From: Scylla paramamosain
Taxonomy: Eukaryota; Arthropoda; Malacostraca; Decapoda; Portunidae
Length of the DNA stretch: 64,000 nucleotides
Reading direction: 5' to 3'
Assembly: GCF_035594125.1 (NCBI RefSeq)
Contig: NW_026973701.1
Span: 327,501 to 391,500, forward strand
Under the pieces are notes generated by a model. The model did no database searches and was not told the DNA's origin. It saw nothing but the letters and a program-made list of their open reading frames with translations. The position numbers were made by a program, and so were the translations under genes. Below, piece by piece: positions 38,552-58,319 of this stretch. Within the stretch, counting starts at the first letter, position 1; the number at the start of each line of letters is the position of its first letter.

Positions 38552-39065
38552 GTACAAGAAAAATTGTGAAATCGAAAAAAATTACTTACCAAGGCCGAAA
38601 TCAGTAAATTTCTCATAAATTCAAGAGCACTTGCGCAATCCACCTCCCTCTGCCGCAGCGATGTCCGCATTGACCAACACACATTTGAACCGCCTGTCAC
38701 CCTAATGCAGCCGCTGAGTTGCCAGTTATGCTCACTGATGCAACTTACCCGCGATGCAACTAGCCCCGCTCTCCCCTAATTTGCCTCACCAAATTGCAAA
38801 CGGTCCAAAAACCTTCCTTCATGAACTTCAAGGCCTTCCCTCACTTAAACCCTCGTCCCAAACCATCCATTAGCTTCCCCTCATCAAATTCTAAACCATT
38901 CCCAAACCTATCATAATAAAAAACCTGATCAGACAAAAATCTTCCGGCTCCAACCATCAAGCCATCCATGAACCTTCCCTGTAAACCCAAAGCATCCATA
39001 AACCCTCCCAGTCAATCTCAAACCATCCAAAAATCTTCACTCACCAAAATTGAAACCATACATAC

Positions 39066-39526
39066 AAATCTACAATACTAATACAAAACACAACTATTAC
39101 CCTACACTTTCCTCTCACCTCAATGCAATTACCCGCAGTACCACCACTGGCCTGATATAAACACAAATTTTCACCTATTAAACCCGACAAAAATCATACT
39201 TTCACCTACAACATTAATATAAAAAACAGCTAATACTCCCACTTTTCCTGTCACTTCAGTGCAATTACCCGCAGTTCCACTAATAACCTCAAAACAGACT
39301 TACCACTTCAGCAAAAACCAAACCCGGCGGGACAAACAAAAATAAATTAAGTGCGCATCCCTGAAACAATCACTCGTAAAACCCCACAAGCCTACAAAGT
39401 GGATTAAAAAAAAAAAAAAAAAAAAACCTGCCGGGAGTTTTGGTCTAGACAACACCGGGAGGCGGCGGGAAGCACAAGGGCCGGGAGGAGAGGACGAGAT
39501 GAGGAAACACTACAGGATGCCTCAGT

Positions 39527-39529
<3 letters not shown>
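39066..39529. other. unique AT-rich stretch
   Basis: Two blocks containing CACTTTCCT/TCACCTCA..GCAATTACCCGCAGT and their repeat (39110-39150 and 39240-39285) form a diverged ~125-bp duplication. An A-run lies at 39407-39425. Confidence 0.5.
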
Positions 39530-40420
<891 letters not shown>

Positions 40421-40565
40421 CGTAATGTACCGATTTCTTATATCAAATTATCGGTTTTTTTTTTCTTGCACGTTGCTGCACACAACACTTACTGCTTAAG
40501 ATAATGACAACATGCAAAGCAATGAGAGTAACATACAGAACTTAAGAAAATTAGGGAAGGTACAG

Positions 40566-41290
40566 ATTCAGATTCAGATAGTTTATTGACCACAGGAAAA
40601 AAAATAATAAATTATACAATTTAAAATACATACAGTTCTGGTCCAAAATACAGTAACTTCTCTTAATAGCACTATGCGAATGATATACATTAAAACTTTT
40701 ATAACACATTTAAAACACAAATGCAATAGTAAAAATAAGTAAAACACCTAAAATAATCGTTAAAGATGGGGCAGGAATCCAGCACACATCACACTACGGG
40801 GGTAACATCTTAAGACTTGGAGATGCATACATAACTTTATCACTTAAACAACGCTAATAATTTATGCACTATAAAACACACATTATCATAATCAGTTCTG
40901 TCTACCAACAATTGATGAACAGTTGTGACATTATATGTTAATCTAAGGGTCAAAGACAAGGGACAAGTCTCGATGACATGTGTCTCGGTCTGCACGAGGC
41001 CGCAGGGACACAGCCTCTCCTCCATGGGAAGGCGACCACGTCCCCGACGGTTCCAGCGACCTGTTTCTACCGCCAGGGAATGAGCACTGAGACGAAGTCT
41101 TGTCCATGACACACGCTCTATCTCGTTCACTCTAGTACTTCTTGTGTATATATCATGTACTATTAGATTCGGGTTAATTTGTTTATAAAAGGTCAACCTA
41201 TTTGACAACGAATTCCTAATATTAAGTCTCATTCTGTGCTTGGCATCTTCCACATCGTTAAAATTACAACAAGGAGCCATCAGGCCTATG
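40566..41290 (-). mobile_element. LINE 3' fragment with CCHC-like C-terminus
   Basis: The 146-codon minus-strand frame (41280-40840) ends with ERLCPCGLVQTETHVIETCP, the Cys/His knuckle common at the C-terminus of LINE reverse transcriptases. Below it a 3' UTR runs to an AATAAA-like CAATAAACT and a short CTGAATCTGAATCTG end at about 40566-40580. The 5' part is missing. Confidence 0.65.
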
Positions 41291-42206
<916 letters not shown>

Positions 42207-42259
42207 CATGTGACGCAGAAATATAACCATAACTCAGTTTACACTTTAGTTTTGGAAGT

Positions 42260-42500
42260 AATTTGAAAATGTTTGTTGCCTCAGACACCAGTGTTTCATG
42301 TTTGTTGCCTCAGACACCGGTGTTTCAGTGACGAAAAGAAGATGAGGTTTAGAAGAGGAGAGGTGGTGTTCTACAGATTGAAAATTAGATCTATGACCGC
42401 GAACGTTGCAGAAATTTATGAAAAAAAAAAAAAAAAGAGTCGATATCTGAAGAGCAGTCCTACCTGGGGACATTTCTGGTCCCCTCCCCAGATGGGGACT
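42260..42500 (-). mobile_element. LINE endonuclease 5' fragment
   Basis: On the minus strand: [20 protein letters not shown] then [16 protein letters not shown], the N-terminal start of a LINE endonuclease. The block GTTTGTTGCCTCAGACACC is duplicated in tandem at the left end. The upstream CCAGATGGGGACTCCGAGG also occurs at 26108-26126, next to the LINE fragment there, so both come from one family. Confidence 0.75.
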
Positions 42501-42511
42501 CCGAGGTGAAG

Positions 42512-43039
<528 letters not shown>

Positions 43040-43109
<70 letters not shown>

Positions 43110-43175
43110 ATCTCTTATCACTGGTAAATAGAAAAACTGTTTTCACACTTGTCTGCTTCCTAGTGCTGAATGAAT

Positions 43176-43230
<55 letters not shown>
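43040..43230. repeat. (GT)n and (CA)n facing each other
   Basis: (GT)n 43040-43104 and (CA)n 43179-43230 with a 75-bp spacer; complementary tracts able to pair. Confidence 0.9.
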
Positions 43231-43232
<2 letters not shown>

Positions 43233-44249
43233 TTTTTTGTTTAGTGACCAACAATGAAACAAGCACAAAAGGTGTGAAGTGTCCTGCCATCCTTTACGCT
43301 GCCAGCAGTGTCTTTGACAGCCACACTTTATACCATTCTACAAAGGCTGATGAAAAGCCACGTAAGTCAAGGGGTTCGAACAGTACCAGCTGCCTTTCAA
43401 CCCATTCTTTCACCCCGTATTCACCCATATTTCCCTCTCTCTCTCTATTGTTCTTCTTTACTTCCCCCACTCTTTTCTTTCCGTTCCGTTCCGAACAGTA
43501 CCGAATTTCACTGAACATCGATAAAATAAACACTAAAAAACCTGAAGTACTCGGGCCACACTGTTCTTAGCGGCCTGCCAGTGGTGCCTCTCAAACCCAC
43601 ACTTCACACCAACACGTTTCATAAAGACTCAGAAGCTGCGTCACTCAAAAAGCTAGGGCAGTACCTGAATTGCACGACAGGGGAGGGACGCACACCGCTG
43701 CCAATACAATACACCTGCCAGTACTCAAAACTGCACCACCTCCCAGCCCTGCAGCTCGAGGAGACCTTACACGCAGGATTACATACACCAGGACTCCGCG
43801 AGGGATTGCCAAGGTCTGCCTGCCGCTCTCCTCACTCGTTCCAAGATATAATTCCCTTCCGGCCGCAGATTTCCATGCAGGCTTTCAGTACACGAGTTCC
43901 AGGCGACGCGTGGACAGACAGACAAACATGAGCAGCTTGTAGACCCAGTGTTGTTCTGCCTAAACCTACACACCACAAGAAATCGCTGGAATGGAATGGA
44001 TGTTGTAGATGAGGAACTTAATTACAGTGACTTGTGGAAGGAAATGTTATTCTTTAAGGCTTGCATGTGGAGTTTATTGTTACGACCATCTAACCTAAAA
44101 TGTAATGCTGGAAGTGACAAACACGACTCTAATAAATCTGTTGGAAGGAAAGGAGCCTCTTTTTGCCATACTTGAGAAATTTCCGTCGTGGTAAATGTAT
44201 AAAACAAAATATGTACTTAAGAGTAGCTTGCTTACACGCACAAAACAAG
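43231..44249. other. unique stretch, GC-richer at 43560-43930
   Basis: Several short frames on both strands of unremarkable composition; no domain or convincing splice pair. Confidence 0.35.
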
Positions 44250-44345
44250 TGCCTTGTGGTTCAGTCAGTTAACGCTAGTCTTTTCAATCTGCTCAGTTCA
44301 AACTCTGGTCACGTCCACCTCCCTCATCAAAAAAGTAATAAATAA
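44250..44345 (+). repeat. tRNA-derived SINE-like sequence
   Basis: TGGTTCAGTCAGTTAACGC (A box) and AGTTCAAACTCTGG (B box) lie about 33 bp apart, followed by an A-rich AATAAATAAAAATAAAA tail. It is not a functional tRNA because stems do not pair. A related A-box-only piece (CGCGGTGCAGTGACCAGCGC) is at about 45930-45950. Confidence 0.5.
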
Positions 44346-44379
44346 AAATAAAACATATACTTACGTGCCAAAAATGAGC

Positions 44380-45560
<1,181 letters not shown>

Positions 45561-46082
45561 TTATTATTATTATCATTTAAAAGTTCGTGCCAAGGACAAC
45601 AAAAACTACAATGTTCCTTGAAGACTGTGAGTGAGAGGGAAGAGGTTCACTTTATTTTTGTATTCATGCAATGAAATCTCGTGGGGAAAAAAAAAAAAAA
45701 CTCTCAAGACGCCAGAGTGTGGGAGTCCATAGGCAAGTCCAACAATTTAATCCAAATGTGAAGCAAAAGGTTTTATTTTCATGAGGTTCTCTGGTCTATT
45801 CCAGTTCGTTTCGTCTCCTTATGAAGGGCGTTGGCAAACATTTCTTCCTCTCACTTTCTTAACACTAGGTGGACACTTTATTGGAAGTTACTAATTTTCC
45901 CGCACGATAGTATTCATGATCGAAGCGCCCCCGCGGTGCAGTGACCAGCGCCTCACTGCATCAATGATTCTAAGTGAATTATGATGCAGCAACATCCACG
46001 TGAAGGTGACGAAAAAGGTTTCCATGATGGAACACGTAACCTTCAGACTACAACACGAACGACGTACCACAGAGCCTACCAG

Positions 46083-46085
<3 letters not shown>
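45561..46085. other. unique stretch
   Basis: An A-run at 45689-45702; a SINE-like A box at about 45930. No gene. Confidence 0.4.
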
Positions 46086-46156
<71 letters not shown>

Positions 46157-46380
46157 GAGAAGTTATATAGGTAGATAACAGACATATATAAATAAATGGA
46201 TGAAATTAGACAAGCAGATGCAGATAGATAGATAGATAGATACATAGATGCAGAGAAAAAAAAAACACATAGATAGATACAGAACAAAACTGAGGTAAAT
46301 AGAAAAAAAAATACATTGATGTGTCGGCACAAAGACAAATCACCAGGTAGACAAACAGACAGACAGACAACCAGCTAACA
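46086..46380. repeat. (GA)n and GATA-rich DNA
   Basis: (GA)n 46086-46153 then GATA words, best at 46222-46241, and a short (CAGA)n near 46350. Confidence 0.85.
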
Positions 46381-46579
46381 TCCGCTAACCTAATCCCACC
46401 TCAAGGATAACTGATATGCTTGATATTCACGTTATCCAAATAAGTTAATGAAAATACCTAAAGGCCAATTCTGCTGCTGCTTCCTGGCCTCCTCGTGGAC
46501 ACACACACACATACACACACACACACACAAGGTAATGACTCGTGCAATTACGTGGCCTGCGGGGGTCGTTACTACTAAA

Positions 46580-46810
46580 GCTGGGGAGTGGAGAAGCTGG
46601 GGGATAGGTGGCATGGTAAGCAAGGAAGAGGAGGCGAGGCTAGAAAGACAGGGTTGTGGAGGTTAGACTGAGAACGTGAGGCTAGGGAAAGCTGGGAAGG
46701 TGAGGCTGGAGAGGCGAAACTAGGAACAGGAAGCTGGAAAGATGGCGCTGGGGAGGTGAGACTAGGGGAGGTAAGGCTGGGGAGGCTGGGTTGGGATGGG
46801 GCTGGTGGGG
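46580..46810. repeat. degenerate GGTGAGGCTGGGGA tandem repeat
   Basis: About 230 bp of diverged 9-18-bp units (GAGGCTGGGAAG, GGTGAGACTAGGG). The Pro/Ser-rich minus frame (SLTSPAPS) is a product of the repeat. Confidence 0.7.
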
Positions 46811-48230
46811 GTAAAGATAAACCCATGGCAACAAGGCAAGTCACTCTCAATTTAATGAGATGAACAGTGATTCTAGTAACGAGTGTTTATTCACCTCAGC
46901 TCTCTCACTCTTGACTCCTCACATGATTCCTCGAGTGGATGAGTTGATGATGAAGTGGAGTGAGTTGATGTGGTGGAGGTGAAGGATGTGCTGATGAGGG
47001 AAAGGCAGTTGATGACGGTTATGAAAGTGATGCAGGAACAAACAGCGACAAGGAAGTGGAAGATAATATCGGAGTGGTAGAAGGTGGAACGGCAGAGGAT
47101 GTGGTGGTGATCAGAAAAGACAACAATGGTTAATGTTTGCGATGATTCCTGATTGCAGACTTTACGGTAAACATTCAAGAAACAAGTGTAATATACCGGG
47201 GAATGTTGTGACAGCGGCGGGGTGCGTGGTGAGGGAGCAGAGACGCCTAGACAGTAGACGTACCGCACCCTCCTGCCAACACTCAAGTCTATTTTCGTGT
47301 CCCTCAGCCTTACAACCTCCCATTTCAAGCACCATTCCTTTAGATTCATCGCACTGGAAACACTTACATCCTAGATAGTCATATGAAATACAAAAAAACT
47401 GACAAATATGCAAAATTAAGAAAATGTTAGTTATTAATGGTCTGACAACTGTGATTCCTCAACCGCTTGCTTCCTACCAGCCTAGCGAGGCATGACACAT
47501 CAGTTTCACTAGCAGTATATGTCCAAATACACTTATTACCAAGTTAACATACCTGCTGACCACTGTGGATAAGCTTTGGGAGAGTTTTGGTTCACCTAAA
47601 GCCCAAATAAGCGTCCAAGAAAACACAGAAGACTCACACGTACACCACAACGAAGCTGACGCCACTGATCACTGACTGACTGGCTGAAGTGAGTCGCATG
47701 GCTTCTCTTCCTTGTCTCGAAGCCACTCGGGACTTCGGCGGCACTGTCAAATATAAAAGAACACGGTAAAATGTACAGAATGCTTTAAAAGTTACAAAAT
47801 ATGTATGAACAATTAATTTCGGTATAATATTAGTAACAATCTACAACTGCATTTTTTCATAATCTGGCACCTTTTTTATATCCTTTTTCATATTGCAATG
47901 GACTCACTTTCTGCTTGTAAGAAGGAAGAGCGAGAGTATAAAGCAAGGTTAGGGAATTGAGCCTGGAGGACCCGAAGACCCTTTGCAGCACCATATAACT
48001 GAACACTGGCCAGTAACACGAAATACCGAGGCCACAGTTCGGATTTGGTGTTGTATAAGTACTTTCCCTACGACAATAATGGGGGTCTTGAAGAGTGTGT
48101 CCATAATGATGCTGTAGCTAACGCCATGCATTACCATTAAAAAAAAAAGAAAAAAAAGAAAATAGAGAAAGAGCCAAAATTAATCATCATTGCGCTCTTA
48201 TGAGAGAACCATTTTATTTCAGTAACCCGC
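46811..48230. other. mostly unique DNA, no gene accepted
   Basis: The longest frame is 152 codons, minus strand, 47349-46891, with one hydrophobic segment (FHFLVAVCSCITFITVI) and a Ser/Thr-rich end. No homology recognised and no splice support. It may be noise. Confidence 0.3.
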
Positions 48231-48239
48231 GGTGGTTTT

Positions 48240-48405
48240 ACTAAGTAAACATCAAACTACCTACACTTGAGAAGCTTTACTAAACGTTGTCCCCACTCTG
48301 GTGAGCATTGCTTGAACAATGACAGTGTAAACCTTTTGAAAGCTTTACTAAATATTCAGTGCCCATTTATGTGAGTATTGCTTCAAAGATTATAGTGTAA
48401 ATCTC
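48240..48405. repeat. two diverged copies of an ~80-bp unit
   Basis: GAAGCTTTACTAAA, GTGAGCATTGCTT and AGTGTAAA recur at 48270 and 48340. Confidence 0.6.
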
Positions 48406-48464
48406 AGAAAGAAGACAAGCAGACCCTTCACTTTAGAAGCACAAACCCACACCACAAATAAAAA

Positions 48465-53310
<4,846 letters not shown>

Positions 53311-53334
53311 CACAATAACTCAGTCCAGTTCAAG

Positions 53335-53559
53335 CACTTCACCAATCAGCGGACGTTTTCCTGGGGTCTCGGGCGCTAGCACCAATCAGCAACCGTCTTC
53401 GTGAGTCTGCTTGCCACCTAACTCCAAGCTGATTTTCGGCCGCGACAGACGATCCCAAATACAAAGTTGATATACCTACTGGCAAAAACTCCAGCCTTCA
53501 GGTTTACCCACCCCCAGTGATCCATTGGGCACAAGGATTTCAAGAGAAACACTCCACTG
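53335..53559 (+). promoter_or_regulatory. promoter and 5' UTR of the 1247-residue gene, twin CCAAT boxes
   Basis: Two identical ACCAATCAGC decamers at 53341-53350 and 53381-53390 are exactly 40 bp apart, matching the NF-Y site consensus. They lie about 170-220 bp upstream of the start codon in unique GC-richer DNA. No TATA box is evident. The start site is probably between 53400 and 53500. Confidence 0.6.
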
Positions 53560-56500
53560 ATGTGTGAGAACAGCACCGAGATTTGTCCTGAGGAATACAC
53601 AGACATGGAGTACAAGAGAGAAGAATCCGTGAAGGAAGTAAGAGCCGCGCGAGCCAAAGAGAGGCGTCTGGCCGCACTGCGTCGCCTGAGTGGCAAGAAA
53701 ACACAGGCACGAGTAAGTACGAGTATACACCACAGACTGTGTTGCCTCAGATGACCGTCTTGCAGGTTTCTTCTTGAGAGAGAGAGTGTTGAGATGCATA
53801 CACTGCGTGATTGTTGGATTGCTTGATAGATAGACTGACAAATGTATAGGTTGATTGATAGATGAACATATAGATAAATAGAAAGATACACCCAGATTGA
53901 TGAGTTAAATGGTTGGTAGATGGGTAGATAGACAGACAGATAAATAGATAGGTAGATTGATAGACCGAGAGATAATTAAATAGATAAGTAGATAAACATG
54001 GATTAATTGGTTGATTGATTAATAGATAGATAGATAAATAGATAAATAGATAGGTAGATAAATAGATAGATAGATAGATAGATAGAAAGATAGATAGATA
54101 AGCTTAAGATAGAATAAGAATGTAAGAAGATACTGACAGATAGATACACAGACAAATACGTAGAGAGATAGATTGATATATTGATTGATTAATAGAAAGG
54201 TAAATAGATAGAGATAGATAGATAGATAAAAAAAAACAGATACATAGATAGACAGATACACAAACGGATAGAAAGAAAACAAATAGATAAAGTAATTGAT
54301 TTGCTGTCTTAATGAATGAATATACGAATAAGTTAATGAAGGAGTAGATTAACAGAGTGACTGACTGGACAGCTGACTGACTGATAGACTAACAGACAAA
54401 TTCAGTGACATATTGAGATAGATGGTTCATCACCACATGCAAGTTTATATGAATACATGTCTCACTCTTTCTTAACATTTGCTGTTGTCTGGCTGCCCTA
54501 CAGAAAGTAGTGACAGAGGGACGGAACACTGAGTCCTTGAAGGGGCCGGAACAAAATCAGTCCTTCAAATACAGCGCACCTCAGACATGTGACTCTGAGA
54601 ACGAGGATGAAGAACACATTGAAATTTCTAAGATTGACTGGGTAACGGAGTGGCTGGACAAACATTGCTTCTTTGATGAGCAGGCCTGGGGCGCCGTCAT
54701 GGCCGGTGTTGAGGCCACGCCAGAGGAGATGGAAAACGAACTCCAGGACAAACCCAACCCTCCTGTCGGTAACTTTAAATTGGATAGTAGCGAATACACT
54801 TCACTAGACAACACCTGCCCCAAGAAATTTCTCGCCGCCCTCACGCGCCTTAATCACTTGCAAAAGTCACACGATGATATCCTGGCACAGCTGACCTTCC
54901 CCAACAAAATGGTGGTGCAACATGTGACATACATCGTCAAGGCCTTCCTGAGACGCATGTACTTTAGAATGAAGGGCAAGAGCCACAAGAAACAGGAGGC
55001 CGTCATGCGCAAGATGCACTACGCCATGCAGGGCATCGTGCATCGCTACTTCAAGCGGGGCATGGATAAGAAAGTCTATTTACACAAAGCAGCGGAGAAG
55101 GACGAGTTTGAAAACTGGAGTGATGATGAAGATGACGAGGAAGGTCGAGGCGATGACGACCAGATGGAAGAAGGAAGCGTCAATGAATCCAAAGACGAAG
55201 AATGTGACGAAGTTCAGGAAAACGAAGAGAACCGGTCAAATAATGAAGACGAAATCCAAAAATGTAAGATAGCAAATGAAGAGATAAAGATGGCGAAGAA
55301 GTTTGTGAGTAGCGCTGTCACGCTTCACGCACAGGCCCCAGAGACTCTGCTGAACACCATGGAAGCGATTTACAACGGAAAGGTGACGGTGGAGCACGTG
55401 CTCAAACACCCCCAAACTCTCACCCACCAGAATGACCGCGTGGAAGGATGCGTGCCTGGGATGAAGGGACAAGACGGTAACTCAAGCAACGAAGAAGACG
55501 ACGAGGACGAGTATTACATCCCTGACGACAAGTCACACGCCAGCCTTGAGTTCTCCGACGACGAGAGAATGCACTGCCACCTCGCAGACGTGGAGGATGA
55601 TGAGTGTGAAACGAATGACGCTTCTTGGGATGAGGAGGACGACAGTGACGCTGAGAGTGAGGCCCGCTTGAGTCCCACTGAGTATCCCTCAGATGGCGAG
55701 GAGTACAGCTCGGTTGAAGACGGCGAGTGCGGTGGTGCCAGTGATGATAATATAACAAAGAAAAGCCAGACATCACCAGAGAAGGAGGTGGACTTCAAGC
55801 TGCTTAACAGACTTGCCGGCGAATTCAGTGACGGTAGTGAAGAGGAGGGGCACGAGAAGGCGGCGTGGAGGCGGAGTCAGGATGTAAGCCGCACTCTGTG
55901 GATGCAGGAAATGGTCTCTGACTGCCCACTCAAAGACAAGACTTACAGTCAAGAATTCCACTGCTGCCGAGCTCCGTTGTTCCCCAAGGTCAATCTTTCA
56001 ACACATTCCATTCAAGAGAAGGAAGAAATTCTTGAACAGTTTATGGAAAAGAATGTCAGCAGAAACATTCGCCGCTACGTCATGAAAACAGTTTGCCGAA
56101 GGAATTTCGCGATATTCAAAAAGGTGTGGCGGCGTGCCAAGGGCCTCAAGCGGTTCCCAGGACTGCGCCTGGGCACACAGGACACTGCAGCGTGGCAGTC
56201 TTTCAAGCGGCAGAAGGCCTACCTTAACGACTTTCTCATGACGGAGAAAGAAGCCCTTCTTTACAGTTTGTCGCGGAAGCACAAAGTGTCGTGTGAAGAA
56301 ATTTTCCAAGCACAGGGGACGGTAGAAATGCTCCGTAAGAAACGGCGACTCGCAGTCAAGATTGTCAAGTTCCTGGACCAGCTCCCCATCCGCCGCCTCC
56401 AGTACCTGAATGAACGCGTCCTCGCAAAGGCACAGCGGGAAAATGGAGGGGAGCCGCAAAGTCACTCAGACATGACTTCCGTGTTGCTGTTTTTACAGAC

Positions 56501-58094
56501 TGTGGCTACAATGCAAGGACAGGAGTCGCCCTTTCCCTGCCACGGCCCTGTCTGCGAGAAGCTTCAAGGCTACGTGGAGAGCCTCGTTCACGATATCGAC
56601 GACGAATATAAGTTTTTTTGTAAGGAAAAGGGAAATCAGGCCCGCCGCGAGGAGGTCAAAGTAAAACTGAATAACATGAGCAGAAATAAGTTGGAAAAGT
56701 ACTTGTCTGTCGCGAAAGAAACTTATCAGAGCTTGACGCACAAGTTTCTGCAGCAGAAGCACAAGTACCTTAAGAGACGCTTATCGGAGCACGAGCTTAA
56801 CAGTCTGTTTCCCTTGTGCCCCAAAGATGACATAGGTCTGATGCACCTCCCTAAACACCAGAGGCTGCTACTGCTCACCCAACATAACAACAAACAACTC
56901 AAGCTCCGGCGTGATTACATTAACATGGTCAAGGAAAAGGCACGCCACACCAAGACAGTTCTGGCCAAAATGAACAGGTTCTTGTCGCGGAGTTCGGCTC
57001 AAGACATAATTTTGAAAGTTTATGACATTCAGACGCAGGAGAGTGAGTGGGCACAGAGGAGCATGGTGCTGGAAGATGAGGCAATAAGCTACTTGGAGGT
57101 GTCGCCGCAGGAGTACAAGGAGTCCACCAAGGACTCCCTCACAGGCCTCACCTGGGACATCTGGAGTGACGATGAGCAGGACAGTGATTCGGGCTGGATG
57201 GATGAAGGCTCAGAGGAAGGTGAAGAGGAGATGAGGAAGGAAGAGGAGATGGAACGAAAGGCTGACTATACTGAAAACGAACCGCTGACTATACAGAAAA
57301 TATTCCGTGAGCTGCATGTACAGTATTATCCTGCAGGAAATTACATACTTAAAAATCAGCAGGATGTCCAGGAATCCTATCCAACTTCCTTCCCCTTCGA
57401 ACAAAAACCCTGGGAGACTCCAGTCCACCACGCGATCCTGGATAAATTCGTAACGTATCTTAGCAACAACAAATCCCAGACTGGCAGGGCGTTGAAGATC
57501 GACTTTCGGAAAGAAATACGTCGACTCTGGCACTACAAACCTAAAGGGTTCATAAAGACCATTCGATGCTACGAGAACCTCAGCAAAACTTACAACAAGG
57601 AGCACAAGAAGACGTTACGAGCATGGACGGTCACGAAGGCTGACGAAGACCACGAGCACCTAAAGCACCATGAATTCAAAGTGTCCTCGGAGTGCGAAGG
57701 AGAGACTACGAAAGAAAAAGAGAAAATCATTTCAATGAAAAGGAAATTCCAGGTAAATGAAGACATTACTCATCAATTTCTAACTGCAGAGTCAAAGAAA
57801 ATTAAACTGGATCACGATGAACACGAAACAATGGAAATGGATACTGGAAAAAAAATCAAAAGGAAAATCGAGGAGAGTGAACAAATTATGCAAATTAATA
57901 AAAAAATCAAGAATGGCGGATATGACAAAACTATTAATACGAAGTGCACCTCAGCAGAAGACGAAGAACAAAAAAAGTCAGTGAAAAGGCGATTTCAGGA
58001 AGAATGGGATGTAATGGAACACCCAAAAGACAACCTCAAAGAAGTTCAAAATAAGAAAAAGAGGGTTTGGCGAGAAGAGAGTCACGAATTTTGA
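53560..58094 (+). CDS. two-exon gene for an unrecognised ~1247-residue acidic/basic, probably nuclear protein
   Basis: Exon 1 is 53560-53712 (51 codons, first ATG after an in-frame stop at 53518-53520); exon 2 is 54504-58094 (1196 codons and TGA). The donor CGA|GTAAGT and acceptor CTGCCCTACAG|AAA are strong and both sides are phase 0. Exon 2 has no ATG in its first 60 codons, so exon 1 is needed. Joined protein, approximate residues: 1-51 basic (RAARAKERRLAALRRLSG); 90-250 helical; 254-303 and 377-470 Asp/Glu-rich; 568-606 basic (RNIRRYVMKTVCRRNFAIFK); 760-900 Lys/Leu-rich helices; 935-970 acidic; 1123-1246 Lys/Arg-rich with repeated nuclear-localisation-like motifs (KRKF, KIKRKI, VKRRF, NKKKRVW). 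A Trp-acidic motif occurs twice (NWSDDEDD, IWSDDEQD). No known domain recognised. The composition suggests a nuclear or nucleolar role; this is inference. Confidence 0.8.
53713..54503 (+). other. intron, GATA-rich
   Basis: The 791-bp intron begins GTAAGT and ends CTGCCCTACAG. Most of 53820-54300 is degenerate GATA/GATT repeat, purest near 54057-54100. Confidence 0.75.
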
Positions 58095-58257
58095 AGTGAA
58101 AAACTTTGAGAGCAGTGAGGATGTAGAAAGTTGAAGAGAATAAGCATGTGTAAACTATAAAGACAAAAGTAAAAAAAACATAAAAGTAAAAAAAATTATT
58201 AAAAATAATTATTAAGAAATAACAAAAACAAATAAGGATAAGAGAAGAAAGAATGAC

Positions 58258-58263
58258 AATAAA
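58258..58263 (+). terminator. likely polyadenylation signal AATAAA
   Basis: The first AATAAA after the TGA at 58092-58094, about 165 bp downstream. Surrounding DNA is very A-rich, so chance matches are expected. Confidence 0.4.
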
Positions 58264-58319
58264 CAAGAGAAAATATATGATTTGATGGAAAATAGAGAGA
58301 TACTAGAAAAAAAACAATA

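Noticed and set aside
44250..44320. Functional tRNA gene
   Set aside because: A and B boxes are present but stems and anticodon loop do not form; an A-rich tail points to a SINE.
46891..47349. 152-codon minus-strand frame with a hydrophobic segment
   Set aside because: No recognisable family, no splice signals, and a Ser/Thr-rich end derived from simple sequence.
54510..54512. GTG start for the large gene
   Set aside because: A eukaryotic gene; the in-phase splice junction to an upstream exon with an ATG explains the frame better.
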